This document shows, piece by piece, positions 33,881 to 44,640 of a DNA stretch of 64,000 nt (its first letter is position 1; every line of letters begins with the position of its first letter). Location of the stretch: contig NC_069099.1 of assembly GCF_947172395.1 (NCBI RefSeq), positions 12,963,740 through 13,027,739 on the forward strand, given 5' to 3'. The position numbers were made by a program, and so were the translations under genes. The DNA comes from Bicyclus anynana (lineage: Eukaryota; Arthropoda; Insecta; Lepidoptera; Nymphalidae). A model generated the notes under the pieces. That model was given only the letters and a program-made list of their open reading frames with translations. It searched no databases and was not told the DNA's origin.

Positions 33881-34196
33881 TATATACTAATGCTAGATTT
33901 TTAATTATTTAATAATTATAAATACATAAGTTAACATATAAAAACTCGTTTATCCAGATAAATATTTTAATCTGTGCTGTTTATTAATGATTATTTGTTC
34001 TGAGGTTTGTGGGGTAATTGTTGTCTAGGTAAAGAATGATGATATATTATTTATGTGGGGATAAGTTAAATTTAACTAATGTATTAACCATCTAATAAAG
34101 TAACGATTTGTTTAAGAATGAATAATAAGATATTTGGAATACAGTTTAATCATTTCAGGTTGTTTTTTATTCCAATTTTTACACTAATAAGTATTA

Positions 34197-35339
34197 TACA
34201 GGAAGAAATTTTTTTAAGTACGGATATTTTTATATTTTGTACATAAACAAAATTTAATGAACACGTATTTTTTCTTTTTTTTTTTAACTCAAAAATAACA
34301 AAGTTATCGTTAGCTAAAGTTATTTACGTTTAAACAGAATTTGAGGGTCACCCTATCGCTGTACTAGGTAATAGGCAACTACAAAATCAGCTGGTAGGTA
34401 GGTTAGCGAGCGCCCGCGCCGAGGGCCGTTGACCTTTGTGCGTTTATTTTATTTTTGTTTGATACCTATTATTTTTATAATAATTACGTCACTTTTGAGC
34501 TGAGTACCGATATTCCTTTCATACTTTATTGGGCTTAGGACCATCAATAATGCCTGAAGTGCATGCGTAATAATAATAATAAAAACTATGAACTTTCGAT
34601 TGAAATAATGAAATACAAATGATGATTATTATTACGCAAACTTTTGCATTAAAGGCGTATTTAAAAAATTGTAATCAGCATATTTACATTCATCAATGAT
34701 ATCTACTTACTAAGTTTGTTTTTGTTAATTTGAAAATTTTAATCACTGTATTTTAACAATTGTTCGAAATGAAGTCCATTCCTTTGAAGGCACAACCGAG
34801 CACGTTTTAATAAAATTTTCATTTAGTTTATTTATAACACTTGTTCCTCACATTAGGCACTGCGGGGTTCAGGATTCCTTGGGCTCGTGGCCTAGGAACA
34901 CTCACTCGTACATTGAGCAAGCTGCACGAAGGCGTTCATTGCTGAGCAAATACACTCGCCCTATTTCGTAATAGTCGCGATTTGAAAATCCCGACATAGT
35001 AAATGCGCAAGCGACGGCAGATTGTCTGTCACTGGTCGCCCATCGGCAATTCGGTAGGCGTCCTCAGGGATTTTTCGATCCCCTCACCTCTGCCACCCCC
35101 GTCAGTCGAAGCCGAAGCGATATGCCTACGGCCGGTATTTCTTTGTCGGCGTCTTACAAAGTGCCGCCAGCATTTGCGCAGTTTGTTTGGTAATGTGTCC
35201 ATTATTTTGTTATTTCTGAGACATAAATTGATAAAAAAAAATTACATAAAATGTATCGAACTGTTTGTAGATTTATGTTCTATTAATGATACTGAACCAC
35301 GAAAAAAAATTTCGGTACTAAAGTCCGAATCACCCTGTA
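34197..35339 (-). mobile_element. Deleted DNA transposon, TIR TACAGG
   Basis: Ends are TACAGG at 34197-34202 and CCTGTA at 35334-35339, with subterminal 'agtacggatattttt'-type inverted matches. A 388-bp internal-deletion derivative is at 48729-49116. The minus strand keeps transposase start and end fragments (34742-34997). TA target duplication is likely at the shorter copy. Confidence 0.65.
34742..34997 (-). pseudogene. Transposase remnant: N- and C-terminal ends only
   Basis: From the ATG at 34997 the minus strand reads MSGFSNRDYYEIGRVYLLSN and RLRAACSMYE before a TGA. This resembles the N-terminal helix-turn-helix of an insect Tc1/IS630-like transposase family with an '..YGE.. AA.. YQERFP' style start. 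At 34742-34830 another frame reads RARLCLQRNGLHFEQLL, resembling the same family's C-terminus (R.C...NG.HFEHLL). The DDE catalytic core between them is gone. Assignment is from remembered family patterns. The copy is inactive. Confidence 0.5.
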
Positions 35340-35389
35340 GAGAGGTAAAATTTGTGACTGTTGTACCTAGATAAGCAATGATTATTTTA

Positions 35390-35665
35390 TACTATAGATA
35401 GGTTACGCCCATACAAAATCACCGCAAAAAGTGATTCGAATTTAGCTACACCACTGAGCGCACACCTGCACAATTTTGGCTTTAATTCCACTATATATTT
35501 ATGTTTATATAGTTTTACACTTCCTGAACACACAACTCGACATTGTAGACGATATTTAGGTATTATCTGTATAAATAACGTTCGTTGTTTAATAAGCGAC
35601 TAAATGAAATTAAGTCAATTTTCCACATTTGTCCGCCTCAGTTTTGATGCGCTATTGGCATATCT
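35390..35665 (+). repeat. Interspersed repeat R1, longest copy
   Basis: Runs from 'gataggttacgcccataca' through 'gacattgtagacgatattt' to 'cctcagttttgatgcgct'; used here to define the family. Confidence 0.6.
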
Positions 35666-36085
35666 CTGGTATAAAATATCATTGGCTAGAAAAAGAACAG
35701 CTCAGAGGAGAAAAAAACCTACTGAACTGCTTAGTTATTTCCTAGATATTTATTCTAATAGATGACTAAGTAAAGGTGCGACAAGCAATAATAATTAATA
35801 GAAATTAATAAACATTAAATTAAAATTTATTACTATTTTATGTATAAGGTATTAACTAATTTAATTTCCTTATAATATCGATTTGTCATCATGATATCGA
35901 TGGAGATGGCCTGTACGACGTTTCCGTTTATATAATTTTTATTTTACAGTTTTCAATGTCTTAACAATTTAAAATTCTTTTCTAGTAAAATTTATTGAAA
36001 AGCCACCTAAAAGATAAAGATTTTATTAATTGACATGCTTAACTAAACATTTCTATCATTGAAAACCCTAAGTTACGTGATTTTG
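35666..36085. other. Intergenic
   Basis: AT-rich; nothing recognised. Confidence 0.5.
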
Positions 36086-36160
36086 TACGATGCCGTGTAG
36101 AAACCAAAAGGGGTGTCGATTTTCATCCTCCTTCCTTACAAGTTAGCCTGCTTACATCCT
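36086..36160 (+). mobile_element. SINE family B fragment
   Basis: 'cgatgccgtgtagaaacc' and 'aggggtgtcgattttcatcc' match the middle of 55677-56010; both ends missing. Confidence 0.55.
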
Positions 36161-36318
36161 TCCAACTTTTAAAATTAAGTTTTATAAGAAATCCTTTTAT
36201 TAATTTAATATATCGGACCCTTATTCCATTTACTATACGAAATTAATATTGTTTATATTAAATTTGATATGAGTCAACAACCCTATTGTTTTAGGTATCT
36301 TACTTAACTACGTCAAAG

Positions 36319-36555
36319 TTAGTGAACTGGCCGGCTGGGTCCTTGAAACCTGCTGTCTCTCAATGTCACCATGGTCCAAACACCATAAATACCATCGAAC
36401 TTGCTTATGGCAAGAGCATGGACTGATAAACCTTCAGCCTTCATAGAATGAGGGTCTAGCTGGCAGCCTCTCGTACTAGTAAATCGAACAGGAAACTGAC
36501 TAACCCGTAGTATACAGGTTGCTCCATCGATGCGGTCATTGGAAAACTGGTGCAG
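36319..36555 (-). CDS. Candidate coding segment, unknown
   Basis: On the minus strand 78 codons are open from 36555 to a TAA at 36319-36321, with an internal ATG at 36444 giving 41 residues. The peptide includes HALAISKFDGIYGVWTMV and ends FQGPSRPVH. Base composition is more balanced than the flanks, and the segment matches no other repeat here. It contains AGTACGAGAGG, the core of the large-subunit rRNA sarcin-ricin loop, but the flanks do not look like 28S. No good splice sites were found. It could be an exon, a decayed retroelement or a chance frame. Confidence 0.3.
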   Translation of the reverse strand: MHQFSNDRIDGATCILRVSQFPVRFTSTRGCQLDPHSMKAEGLSVHALAISKFDGIYGVWTMVTLRDSRFQGPSRPVH

Positions 36556-36769
36556 TCAGCTATTGTATTGAAATTAGCTGATATTATCAGTACGAATTAC
36601 AACTATATTGGTCATATTTTTGCATATAGTACACATAAATATTTATATCGGTCACGATCAAGGACGGTTGTGGAATGTTGAGAATTAAATCGAATTTACG
36701 TTGTTATTGATACTCGTAATTATATACATGAGAATGTGATTTTATTCTAATCCTATACTTACGTTTAAG

Positions 36770-36866
36770 AGCCGTGATAGCCCAGTGGATATGACCTCTG
36801 CCTCCGATTCCAGAGGGTGTATGTTCATCCGGTCCGGGGCATGCACCTCCAACTTTTCAGTTGTGG
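36770..36866 (+). mobile_element. SINE family A, tRNA-like head only
   Basis: 'gccgtgatagcccagtgg' A-box region and a mutated B box near 36831; the body is replaced by the tandem repeat element at 36880. Confidence 0.75.
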
Positions 36867-36879
36867 TCGTGGGTCATGG

Positions 36880-37832
36880 GTCGTGTCTGTCAATAGGGGT
36901 CTGGTGATGGAGATAAAAAACGCTTAAGGGAACTCCTCAACGGTTTGCAGCAGCAACCTTGTGATTGGGCTTGATAAATTTGTATTGATGAGAGCTTTCC
37001 ACCTAGATGTGTTGTGACTGTTATTAAGGGTCTAATGATGAAGACGAAGGACAGTTAAGGGAACTCCTCAACGGTTTACAATAGCTACCATGTGATTGGG
37101 CTTGACTAATTTGTATTGATGAGAACTTTCCACCTAGATAGGTTATGACTGTTATTAAGGGTCTGATTATGAAAACTAAGGACAGTTAAGGAAACTCCTT
37201 AACGGTGGCTTTGGTTGGTCCTTTTATCTAAGTAAATATAACACGCGACCAAAAAACGCGCCAAGTAAATATAATACGCGAACAAAAACGCGCGGCCTTC
37301 GGCCGCGCTTTATCGTACACCGGCCTTCGGCCGGGGGCGTTCATTTATAGAGCCTCTGACCGTGGCTTCGGCTAGTCATTTACCCAAGTAAATATATTGC
37401 GAGGACAAAAAACGCGCGGCCTTCGGCCGCGCTTTACTATACACCGGCCATCGGCCGGGGGGGTTTTTATATAGAGCCTCTCACCGTGGATTCATCTGGT
37501 CATTTTATCCAAGTAAATATAATGCGAGAACAAAAAACGCGCGGGCTTCGGCCGCGCTTTACTATACACTGGCCTTCGACCGAAGATCTGAGATAAAGCC
37601 TTGGCTTCAGCTGGTCATTTTATCCCAGTAAATATAATGCGCAAACAGAAAACGCGCGGCCTTCGGCCGCGCTTTGCTATACACCGGCTTTCGGCTGGGG
37701 GGTTCTTATATAGAGCCTCTTCGCCTCTTCGCCTCGCCTTCAAATTGATCAGAAGGTAGCACATACAATATTATTTTTTGCTTTTTAGTTTAGTGGATAC
37801 ATTTATGTGATTTTGAAGTCGGTTGTTTTTTT
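36880..37832. mobile_element. Second composite element, GC array as filling
   Basis: Two to three 130/131-bp units (markers at 36970 and 37101) as at 22290. These are followed by the GC-hairpin array (37260-37730) and one arm of the 22869-23176 palindrome ('gatcagaaggtagcacat', 'ttttttgctttttagttt', 'gaagtcggttg'). Same module order as 22015-23176 but with a different array inserted. Confidence 0.6.
37260..37730. repeat. GC-hairpin array, four diverged units
   Basis: The marker CGCGGCCTTCGGCCGCGC or a variant recurs at 37291, 37415, 37540 and 37655 (spacing 124, 125, 115). Both hairpin types of the 6-9.5 kb satellite are present. The spacers differ ('cccaagtaaatat' here against 'cccaagcacaaaaa'). 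Confidence 0.85.
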
Positions 37833-38276
37833 TATTATTAGTATTTTTTTTGTATTTATTGTATTGTATGTTTCTTTGTGTAAAATAAAGTGTATTTTCA
37901 TTTCATTTCAAAAGCTCAATATTTCATTGATTGTCTGCCGCAGGACTCGAATTCAGGACCTAGCGATCCGACCCCACAACCAGACAGTTAAATAATAACT
38001 TGTAATAAAAACGCAGCCTGTTGCTATGCATTCTTGGCAAGCTCCGAGTAAACAACTTAGCTAACCTAGGTAGATATTTCGAATTCGTGATATCACGTAG
38101 GTAAATCATACGGGTAATTTTAACCGAGAAATTGCGGTGACTCAAGCAAAATTGTCCACTCGTGATCCTCTATGACATCTGATTATTGCGCTCATGTTTC
38201 CTGATGTTATCTCGCTGAGCATAAGCAAATACCTACTCGTATCCAAAGATTTTCAACTATAGATAACTAGCGGACG

Positions 38277-38436
38277 CCCGCGTCTTCGTCCGCGTGAAAC
38301 TCGATGTAAACTTTCACCTACCTCTACCCTACCCCTACCCTACCCCTACCTCCCTGCTAATTGTCAGCTAAATCGGTTCAGCCGTTCTTGAATTATAAGT
38401 GGAGTAACTAACACGACTTTCTTTTATATATGTAGA
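38277..38436 (-). mobile_element. Short Helitron (family 3) with small CCCTA tract
   Basis: CTAG at 38277-38280 and 'cggacgcccgcgtcttcgtc' form the 3' end in complement. A short CCCTACCCCTA tract is at 38325-38352, then 'aaatcggttcagccgttct' and the 5' end at 38436. Parent-like form of 61552-62394. Confidence 0.6.
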
Positions 38437-38444
38437 TTATGTTA

Positions 38445-39185
38445 CGTGCCTATAAAATAAAAGTGATCCGAATTTAGCTACTCAACTGAGCGCACACATG
38501 CACAATTTTATATTTACTTACATTATATACTTACCTACTGTATATGTATGTATATAATGTATACCTATAGTTCTTACATTTCCTACAGGGTTATTATGTA
38601 TCTCGGTGTACCATTTAAATAATGAACCACTACAATGTTTTTCATCATATTTTCGTTTATCATTTAACATAGTATATTAATTGATTATGAAACACGGCTG
38701 AAACTCACGTGATATTAGGTCGGAGTATGCCCGACTAGTTTCGAACCCATACGGGGCCCTTAGTCATAAGCTGGTTCTTGCATCCCGGCACGATCCAAAC
38801 TACGAAGCGGCTGCGCGACGAATTAATATGAATAACACTCACGATAGTTTAAATTCTAAAATAACATAGTATATTCAACGAAATGACATAAATATAATAC
38901 ATTTTACGTAAATTGGCAGTAATATTAGTAAGATTACTGCAACGAAAAACCGTTATTTTCGTATTTTCTTTGAAATAATCATGTTAGATGATCGTAAAAC
39001 AAAACACTGCCGTTTAATGTAAACTGACGTAGTCAAGATAATTTTGTTAAAATAACTATGTTAGATGATCACAATTACGAAAATACGATGAAAAACATTG
39101 TAGTGACTTACTATTTGAATGGTACACCGAGTTACATAATAACCCTGATGAACACACAACTCAACATTGTAGACAATATTTAGGT
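38445..39185 (+). repeat. Interspersed repeat R1, split by a 562-bp element
   Basis: R1 blocks before 38586 ('gtgatccgaatttagctac', 'gcacaatttt') and after 39147 ('gaacacacaactcaacattg') are continuous once the inserted element is removed. Confidence 0.65.
38586..39147. mobile_element. 562-bp TIR element (about 70-bp inverted ends)
   Basis: The left end begins CAGGGTTATTATG and the right end finishes CATAATAACCCTG. The arms continue inward through 'tcggtgtaccatt' and 'caatgtttttcatc' for roughly 70 bp. It inserted into repeat R1. The interior shares a block with 27215-27275. No transposase. Confidence 0.8.
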
Positions 39186-39643
39186 ATTATTTTTTTTTAT
39201 TATTTTATTATATATTTTTTTTTCGCGTGTGGGACCCTCGTAACTTTAATTTTAAGTTTTCGACCACCATTATATCACGACATGACTTGAAGCCTAATTG
39301 ATATAAATTAATTTTGATTATTTGCCAAGTTTCTTAATGAGTCCTTAGGATAGGCAGTGTGTTTGTGCATCTATTAAGTGCACATTACTGAGCGTCGTGG
39401 TGGGTCAACGCTCCAAATCTCCCTATCTTGTAAGAGGAATGCGTTTACCACTAAGAATAGATTGATGACGACATATTCCATAGAATTATCGAAATGACGT
39501 CATTGTTAATGCGCGAAAAAACTAATTTCTGATTATAAAGCGTGAAGCTTACGGTTTATCCCAACACGATAAACGTCATAAACTGTACTGAGTTTCCTCA
39601 GCGAACTGTGCAAGTCATCGGTTCGTTTAGATTAGAAGAACAG

Positions 39644-39834
39644 CCCCCTAGCCAAGTGGTACGTCGATTCTATTTCTACGATCGCTAACGCTTCGAAAAC
39701 TAGATAAATGTATGGGAATGACATTTGCTATCGATAGGTCACGTGATCGAGATCTGTCATTCCCATACATCTTTCTAGTTTTCGAAGCGATAGCGATCGT
39801 AGAAAGAGAATCGATGTGCCTCTTGGCTAGGGGG
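39644..39834. mobile_element. 191-bp palindromic MITE
   Basis: Ends CCCCCTAGCCAAG and CTTGGCTAGGGGG. The arms contain 'cgcttcgaaaactag' and 'atgtatgggaatgaca' with complements, leaving a short centre near 39740. Same family as 18583-18940. Confidence 0.85.
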
Positions 39835-39904
39835 TAGGTCTTACTAAATCTACATCTACTCGTAGGTACACACAAATATTGTTATAATGAGAAAAAATGT
39901 GTAT

Positions 39905-40250
39905 GTAACGAATTAAATTAATAAGAGGAAAGATTTGATTGTTTGCACTGATTTTTCTGTACTTTTCTCTGGTGCGGTACGAGGTTTTTTGACCTCGTAC
40001 TAGAACTTTATGGAGTCCGTTACGAGGTCAATTGACCTCGTAACGGACTCCATAAAGTAACCTATCTTGTAGACGCTAGACGCACGAGGTCAATTGACCT
40101 CGTACCGCAGCGAATGTGTTAAATACAAGTAGGCTTTGAAACTACTGAACCGATTTGAAAAATTTTTTCACTGTTGGGAATCTACACTATCCCCGAGTGT
40201 TATTGGCTACATTTTATCCCCGTATTCCTACGAGAACGGGAATAAAGAAA
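39905..40250 (+). mobile_element. Helitron-like fragment, interrupted by dyad cluster
   Basis: 'gaggaaagatttgattgttt' before and 'aaactactgaaccgatttg', 'ccccgtattcctacg' after the palindrome cluster match a Helitron-type repeat also seen at 48545-48720. Confidence 0.45.
39971..40110. repeat. Three dyads, one a perfect 54-bp palindrome
   Basis: A perfect spacerless palindrome spans 40005-40058. The 20-mer ACGAGGTCAATTGACCTCGT forms its centre (40022-40041) and recurs at about 40084-40103; a variant with TTTTTT in the middle is at about 39979-39998. AGGTCA-AT-TGACCT is an inverted nuclear-receptor half-site pair with 2-bp spacing. Confidence 0.9.
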
Positions 40251-40296
40251 TACATGTGTCACTCGGGGATTGCCGGGATAAAGCTTTTGCAGCATT

Positions 40297-40350
40297 TTTA
40301 TCAACTTAAGCATTTTTTATCAACTTATGCATTTTTTATCAACTTATGCA
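40297..40350. repeat. Short tandem repeat, about 20 bp, three copies
   Basis: 'tttttatcaactta.gca' repeated three times in AT-rich DNA. Confidence 0.7.
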
Positions 40351-40843
40351 TTTATTTTATTTACGCAATAAATGAAAAAAATAATAAAAAATGTCTTTAC
40401 GCTGGAGCTGGAATCGAACTCTGGTCTAATAAGTTTTGCCCCTTAGTTTCTCACCACTTGATTTGAGTCGAAATTTGTGTCAACATGATGGCACGGCTTT
40501 TGTGTGAGGTTTATTTTCGTTACGGAATTTCTTGATTCGATTGCTGCGCTCAAACCGCGATAAAAGCTGCAATGCAAATGCAATAGCTTAAAAAAAGGGA
40601 ATAAACTTTGGTTGTGTCAGCCCTGAGAGCGATCGAATGACGATTAGAATGTAGATAAAAAGGACAGATGGACGACGCTTACAATAATTATTGCCAATAT
40701 CGGTTGATCTTTGCCGCGTCATCTCCTGAACACCAATCATTTGACATTCATTTGTATTAATGTATCTTCATCATCCAATTTTAATGGACCATATTGCAGG
40801 GCCTCTCTCCTAAGCAAGATGCAGCTGGAACACACTGTTCCAA

Positions 40844-41037
40844 TCTATACTAATATTATAAAACTGAAGAGTTTGTTTGTTTGTTTGAACGCGTAAATCT
40901 CAGGAACTACTGGTCCGATTTGAAAAATTCTTTCAGTGTGATAGCCCATTTATCGAGGAAGGCTATAGGCTATATATTATCCCCGTATTCCTACAGGAAC
41001 GTGAACCAAGCGGCGGAAACCGCGCGGCGTCAGCTAG
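40844..41037 (+). mobile_element. Short non-autonomous Helitron (family 1)
   Basis: TCTATACTAATATTATAAAA start, 'ggaactactggtccgattt' and a GGCGTCAGCTAG end at 41026-41037. Confidence 0.9.
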
Positions 41038-41095
41038 ACAATGTTTAGATAGCCGATCACTATCTTATGTCAATGATTCAGTCAGAACTAATTTT

Positions 41096-41372
41096 TTTTA
41101 TTCCTTACAAGTTAGCCCTTGACTACAATCCTACCTTATGGTACCTAAGTGATGATCCAATCTAAGATGGAAGCGAGCTAACTTGTTAGGAGGAGGATAA
41201 GGCACATTTCTTTCGGTTTCTACACGACATCGTACCGCAACGCTAAATTGCTTGGCTGTAGGAACGTCTTTGCCGGTAGGTGGTGACTAGACCTGGACCA
41301 ATTAAGAAAACCTCAATCGGCTCACCCGGTGATCGAACCCAGGACCTCCGTCTTGTAAATCTACCGCTCACC
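41096..41372 (-). mobile_element. SINE family B
   Basis: Minus-strand copy: 'ccttacaagttagcccttg' at the tail, 'tttcggtttctacacga' in the middle, B-box complement 'gatcgaacccagg' near 41332. Confidence 0.8.
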
Positions 41373-41689
41373 GTCAGTGATGTCAAGTTAACTGTGTTTT
41401 TTTCAAGTGATTATAGATATTTACTGACACTAATACACAATCAAACCTATTTTGAAATTTTTATCAGTCTGTCTGTTTGTCCGTTCTAATCTCTGGAACG
41501 GCTGAGCTAATTAAAACGAGACTTTCACTGGTAGATAGAGGAGGTTATTGAGCAACAATTAAGGTTCTTATTATCACGAAAACGTTGAGTCCACTATTAT
41601 TGTTCCGATAGTTGTTTCAGTCAATGGTCATATAGCGAAAAGCTTCGATCAACACCTTAAGAAGCTTTCGCTTAGCTGTTGGATCAAAA

Positions 41690-41895
41690 GTCGGATATAG
41701 AAGGCAGTTATTCTTGAGACGGCGCGTATTGTGAGGAGGTTCCTCACTCTGGAGCCCTGACCACCGGTTGCTTGGGCACTCAAATGTCCCGCAGCGGGAG
41801 GGTTTATTTTTTTTTATAAATTTTTAATAGTGTTTTGTATTATATTTTAATGTTAACATTGTTAAAAATTAATAAATAAATGAGAATAAAATAGG
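41690..41895 (+). mobile_element. LINE 3' end
   Basis: A decayed reading frame giving ETARIVRRFLTLEP and a stop near 41760 is followed by 'aaatgtcccgcagcgggagg' and an A/T-rich tail ending in 'aataaataaatg'. The tail layout fits a LINE; clade not determined. Confidence 0.4.
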
Positions 41896-41925
41896 TCAAT
41901 TAAAACGATAACAAAGAAACCAAAT

Positions 41926-41989
41926 TAACGAAACGAACCGAATAATAATTTGTAATTAGGTATAATTTGTTATTCGGTTCGTTTCGTTA
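41926..41989. repeat. Perfect 20-bp-arm hairpin
   Basis: TAACGAAACGAACCGAATAA pairs with TTATTCGGTTCGTTTCGTTA-type sequence across a 24-bp AT-rich spacer. Could be a short foldback element. Confidence 0.75.
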
Positions 41990-42635
41990 GTCATCAAAAA
42001 AAAAACTATAATTAAAAATACAGTTTTTTATTTCACCTTTCAACTCGAATTCAACGTAAACATCTCCCCGAAATGAAGACGAAAATAAACAGACATTGCA
42101 TCTGTTTGTCAGTCCCTTTGTGGTCACCGTTGGTCATTAATCACGCTTTTTGTCACCTCCTGTGCTAACATGACCAAATTATATTCTTTGTGTGACGGCA
42201 TGAAAGGGTGTTCCTCCGTTGGACGCTAGTCTGAGACCAGTAATTAGTTTTTAAATTGGGTGCCCAAATCATTGATATACCAAATACGAGATACAAAGAG
42301 TCACGTCTTTTTAGGATTCATACTTTCTAATAATATAAATGCGAAAATAATATTAATGCCTTTTCTTACGTGTTAACTGCTGAACCAATTTTGATGAAAT
42401 TTTGTGTAAAAATTGTCACCTATGAACCAATAGGTGAAACCACTGGGTTGAAAATTTGTAAAAAGTCTTTAAAAGATGACAGAAATGATACCTAAATAAT
42501 GACAGAAATATAAACATTAAACAGTAGGTACCTACCTAATATGAGTAGGCAGCTAATAATTATAATTCAAAAAATTTTTGAACGCATTTATATTTGTTTA
42601 TATTACACATTTGTTAGAGAGCTTGGTCGCTATCT

Positions 42636-42995
42636 ATGGGCCTCATAAGAAGGCTCATAGTCACACAGCGGGCGACGGAACGAGCTATGTTGGGAGTATC
42701 TCTGCGTGATCGAATCAGAAATGAGGAGATTTGCAGAAGAACCAAAATCACTGACATAGTTCAACAAGTTGCGAAGCTGAAGTGGCAATGGGTGGGGCAC
42801 ATAGTTCGAAGAGCCGATGTACGTTGGGGTCCCAAAGTGCTGGAATGGCGACCCCCCACCAGGTGGACTGACGACATCTAGCGAGTTACAGGGATTCGCT
42901 GCAGGCGGCTCAGTATCGTGATGTTTGGACCTACAAAAGACCTATGTCCTGCAGTGGACCTCCATCGGCTGATATGATCATGATGATGATGATAC
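42636..42995 (+). mobile_element. RTE-like LINE 3' end, decayed frame
   Basis: The C-terminal part of the RTE-like polyprotein is readable: RIRNEEICRRTKITDIVQQV, then AKLKWQWVGHIVRRAD and WGPKVLEWRPPTRWTDDI, where a TAG cuts it. The rest continues in shifted frames to an ATG triplet tail at 42975-42992. Relative to 61008 it has lost about 30 bases after 'gcgacccc'. Confidence 0.8.
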
Positions 42996-43039
42996 ATTTA
43001 TATTTAGATAATACCTACCATTTTCAAGAGACAATAATA

Positions 43040-43930
43040 CCCTTTTCGACTTAGCTTTCCATGGATTCACCGTATGGGTGTCGGGTCCATCGCGTGACAG
43101 AGAGAAAAATTCCGAGCAGGGCCCTGGAATAATTATTTTATTTTCTATTATATAGAATATTTATATCTATCTAGTGTAGTAGATATTAATTCTTAGTAAA
43201 ACATTATCGTTGTTTGAACCTATATCATTGTTCGAACAAAAAATACTCAAAAGTCCCCCGCGAACCGCGTATTATGATTCTACGAACGGGAAATTTTGGT
43301 TTTGGAATTCGTGATTTAGATTTGACAAATTACTTTGGGCGGGAATCGATTTGTTTGGTCATTAGCCGATGTTGTCCGTCTTAACTTGATTTTGAATGCT
43401 TTAGAAAAAATCCTAATAAAAATTTTCCTCCTATGTTTTTGCTATCGATATAAAAACACAATGAATAGGTATGTATTCAAAAGATTAGGACTATAGTCTT
43501 GCAAGTTTGTTGATGACACTCCCATGATATGCGGGCGACGGGGGGAAAACAGCGCGGGTGTGAAATCGTGTGTCCAGGGAAGTGAGGTGCATCGGTCGTG
43601 GGTTTTTCATTCATCACTACACGCCCACTGGCCCGCGCGGACCATCGGGAGTGTTACGAACGAAGTTGCCAAGTTCTATACTTCACGTATGGAGATATTA
43701 TTACCGCTTTAGGTAAAGTTAACTAAATTGTAATAAAAAAAAACATGGTGTAGTTCTATATTAGAACGGATGTCCAGTGACAGGGTAGGATCTTGGCAGG
43801 TTTGGCTGGACGGGGAAAATAACGTAAGGAAAGAAGTGTTAACTAGTTTTAAAGGACGTCCTTAGCCCTACATCCATCGGTCACAAGTCCAGGACTTCGC
43901 TCATTCCATAATTGTGCTTGAAATCCTCAG
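43040..43930. mobile_element. Fragments of the 'VGARG' retroelement
   Basis: 'agttctatattagaacg' at 43752 and 'cctacatcca.cggtcacaagtcc..gactt' at 43870-43910 match 45580-45745 on the plus strand. A minus-orientation piece with 'ccatggattcaccg' and 'gggtccatcgcgtg' lies at 43060-43100. The GC-rich stretch 43524-43735 between them is unassigned. Confidence 0.4.
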
Positions 43931-43965
43931 GTGATGTTAACCCATCTCTAACATTAAATATAAGG

Positions 43966-44040
43966 TAGGTAAAGGCTTCCATCTTAGACACCATCGTCAC
44001 TTAACACTAGTGAGGTCAAGGGTTAACTTATCATATCATA
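43966..44040 (+). mobile_element. SINE family B tail
   Basis: 'cttccatcttagacacca.cgtcactt' then 'gtcaagggttaactt', as in the last 80 bp of 55677-56010. Confidence 0.55.
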
Positions 44041-44454
44041 AATAAAATCCAAATTTTATAAAATCTATTTAAAGTTTTGCCAGTGAACTAATGAGTCAAG
44101 GTTCCTTATAGTAAGGCCCAATATCATTAGATGTATACAATAATACTGCTAGGTCACTCTTTTTAAAGACACGTGGACAAAGCGACGATGTATTAACCAT
44201 GACCTTTTAGTTCGTGATTGAACGTCGTGACATCTAAACCAATAGTCACCGACAGAGGTCGCTGCAGATGACGGAAGTTATATAACGATTAACGAACCTT
44301 CATAGTTTGGAAGCCTTAATAGCAATGGCGTAGCGTGCCTAGGAGGGGCCCTGTATCAAAATTAGTTGGGGGGTAAAGATTTCTCACATAAGAAACGAAA
44401 ATGCTTCCTTTAAATAAATATGACAGTGACTACCTATGTAGGATATTTAATAAT
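44041..44454. other. Intergenic
   Basis: Nothing recognised. Confidence 0.5.
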
Positions 44455-44640
44455 AAATAAATAAAATCTTTATTAACCAAAGATAGATACAAAAAACCAT
44501 AAGATTGCCTGTGGTCTCCAAACTAGATTGACCTGTATCGTGGAGACCAGGTAGGATTTTCTGTTTTCCGTTAGACTAGGACTAATTACAAAAATTACAA
44601 TAAATAAGACAACATTACAAAAGAAAAGTAAATTAAAACA
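44455..44640 (-). repeat. Probable LINE 3' tail, minus strand
   Basis: Starts with a TAAATAAATAAAATCTTTATT-like tail, then unique sequence; typical of a reversed retroelement end. Family unknown. Confidence 0.3.

Noticed and set aside
36430..36500. 28S rRNA fragment
   Set aside because: Only 11 bases match the sarcin-ricin loop core; the neighbouring rRNA sequence is not recognisable.
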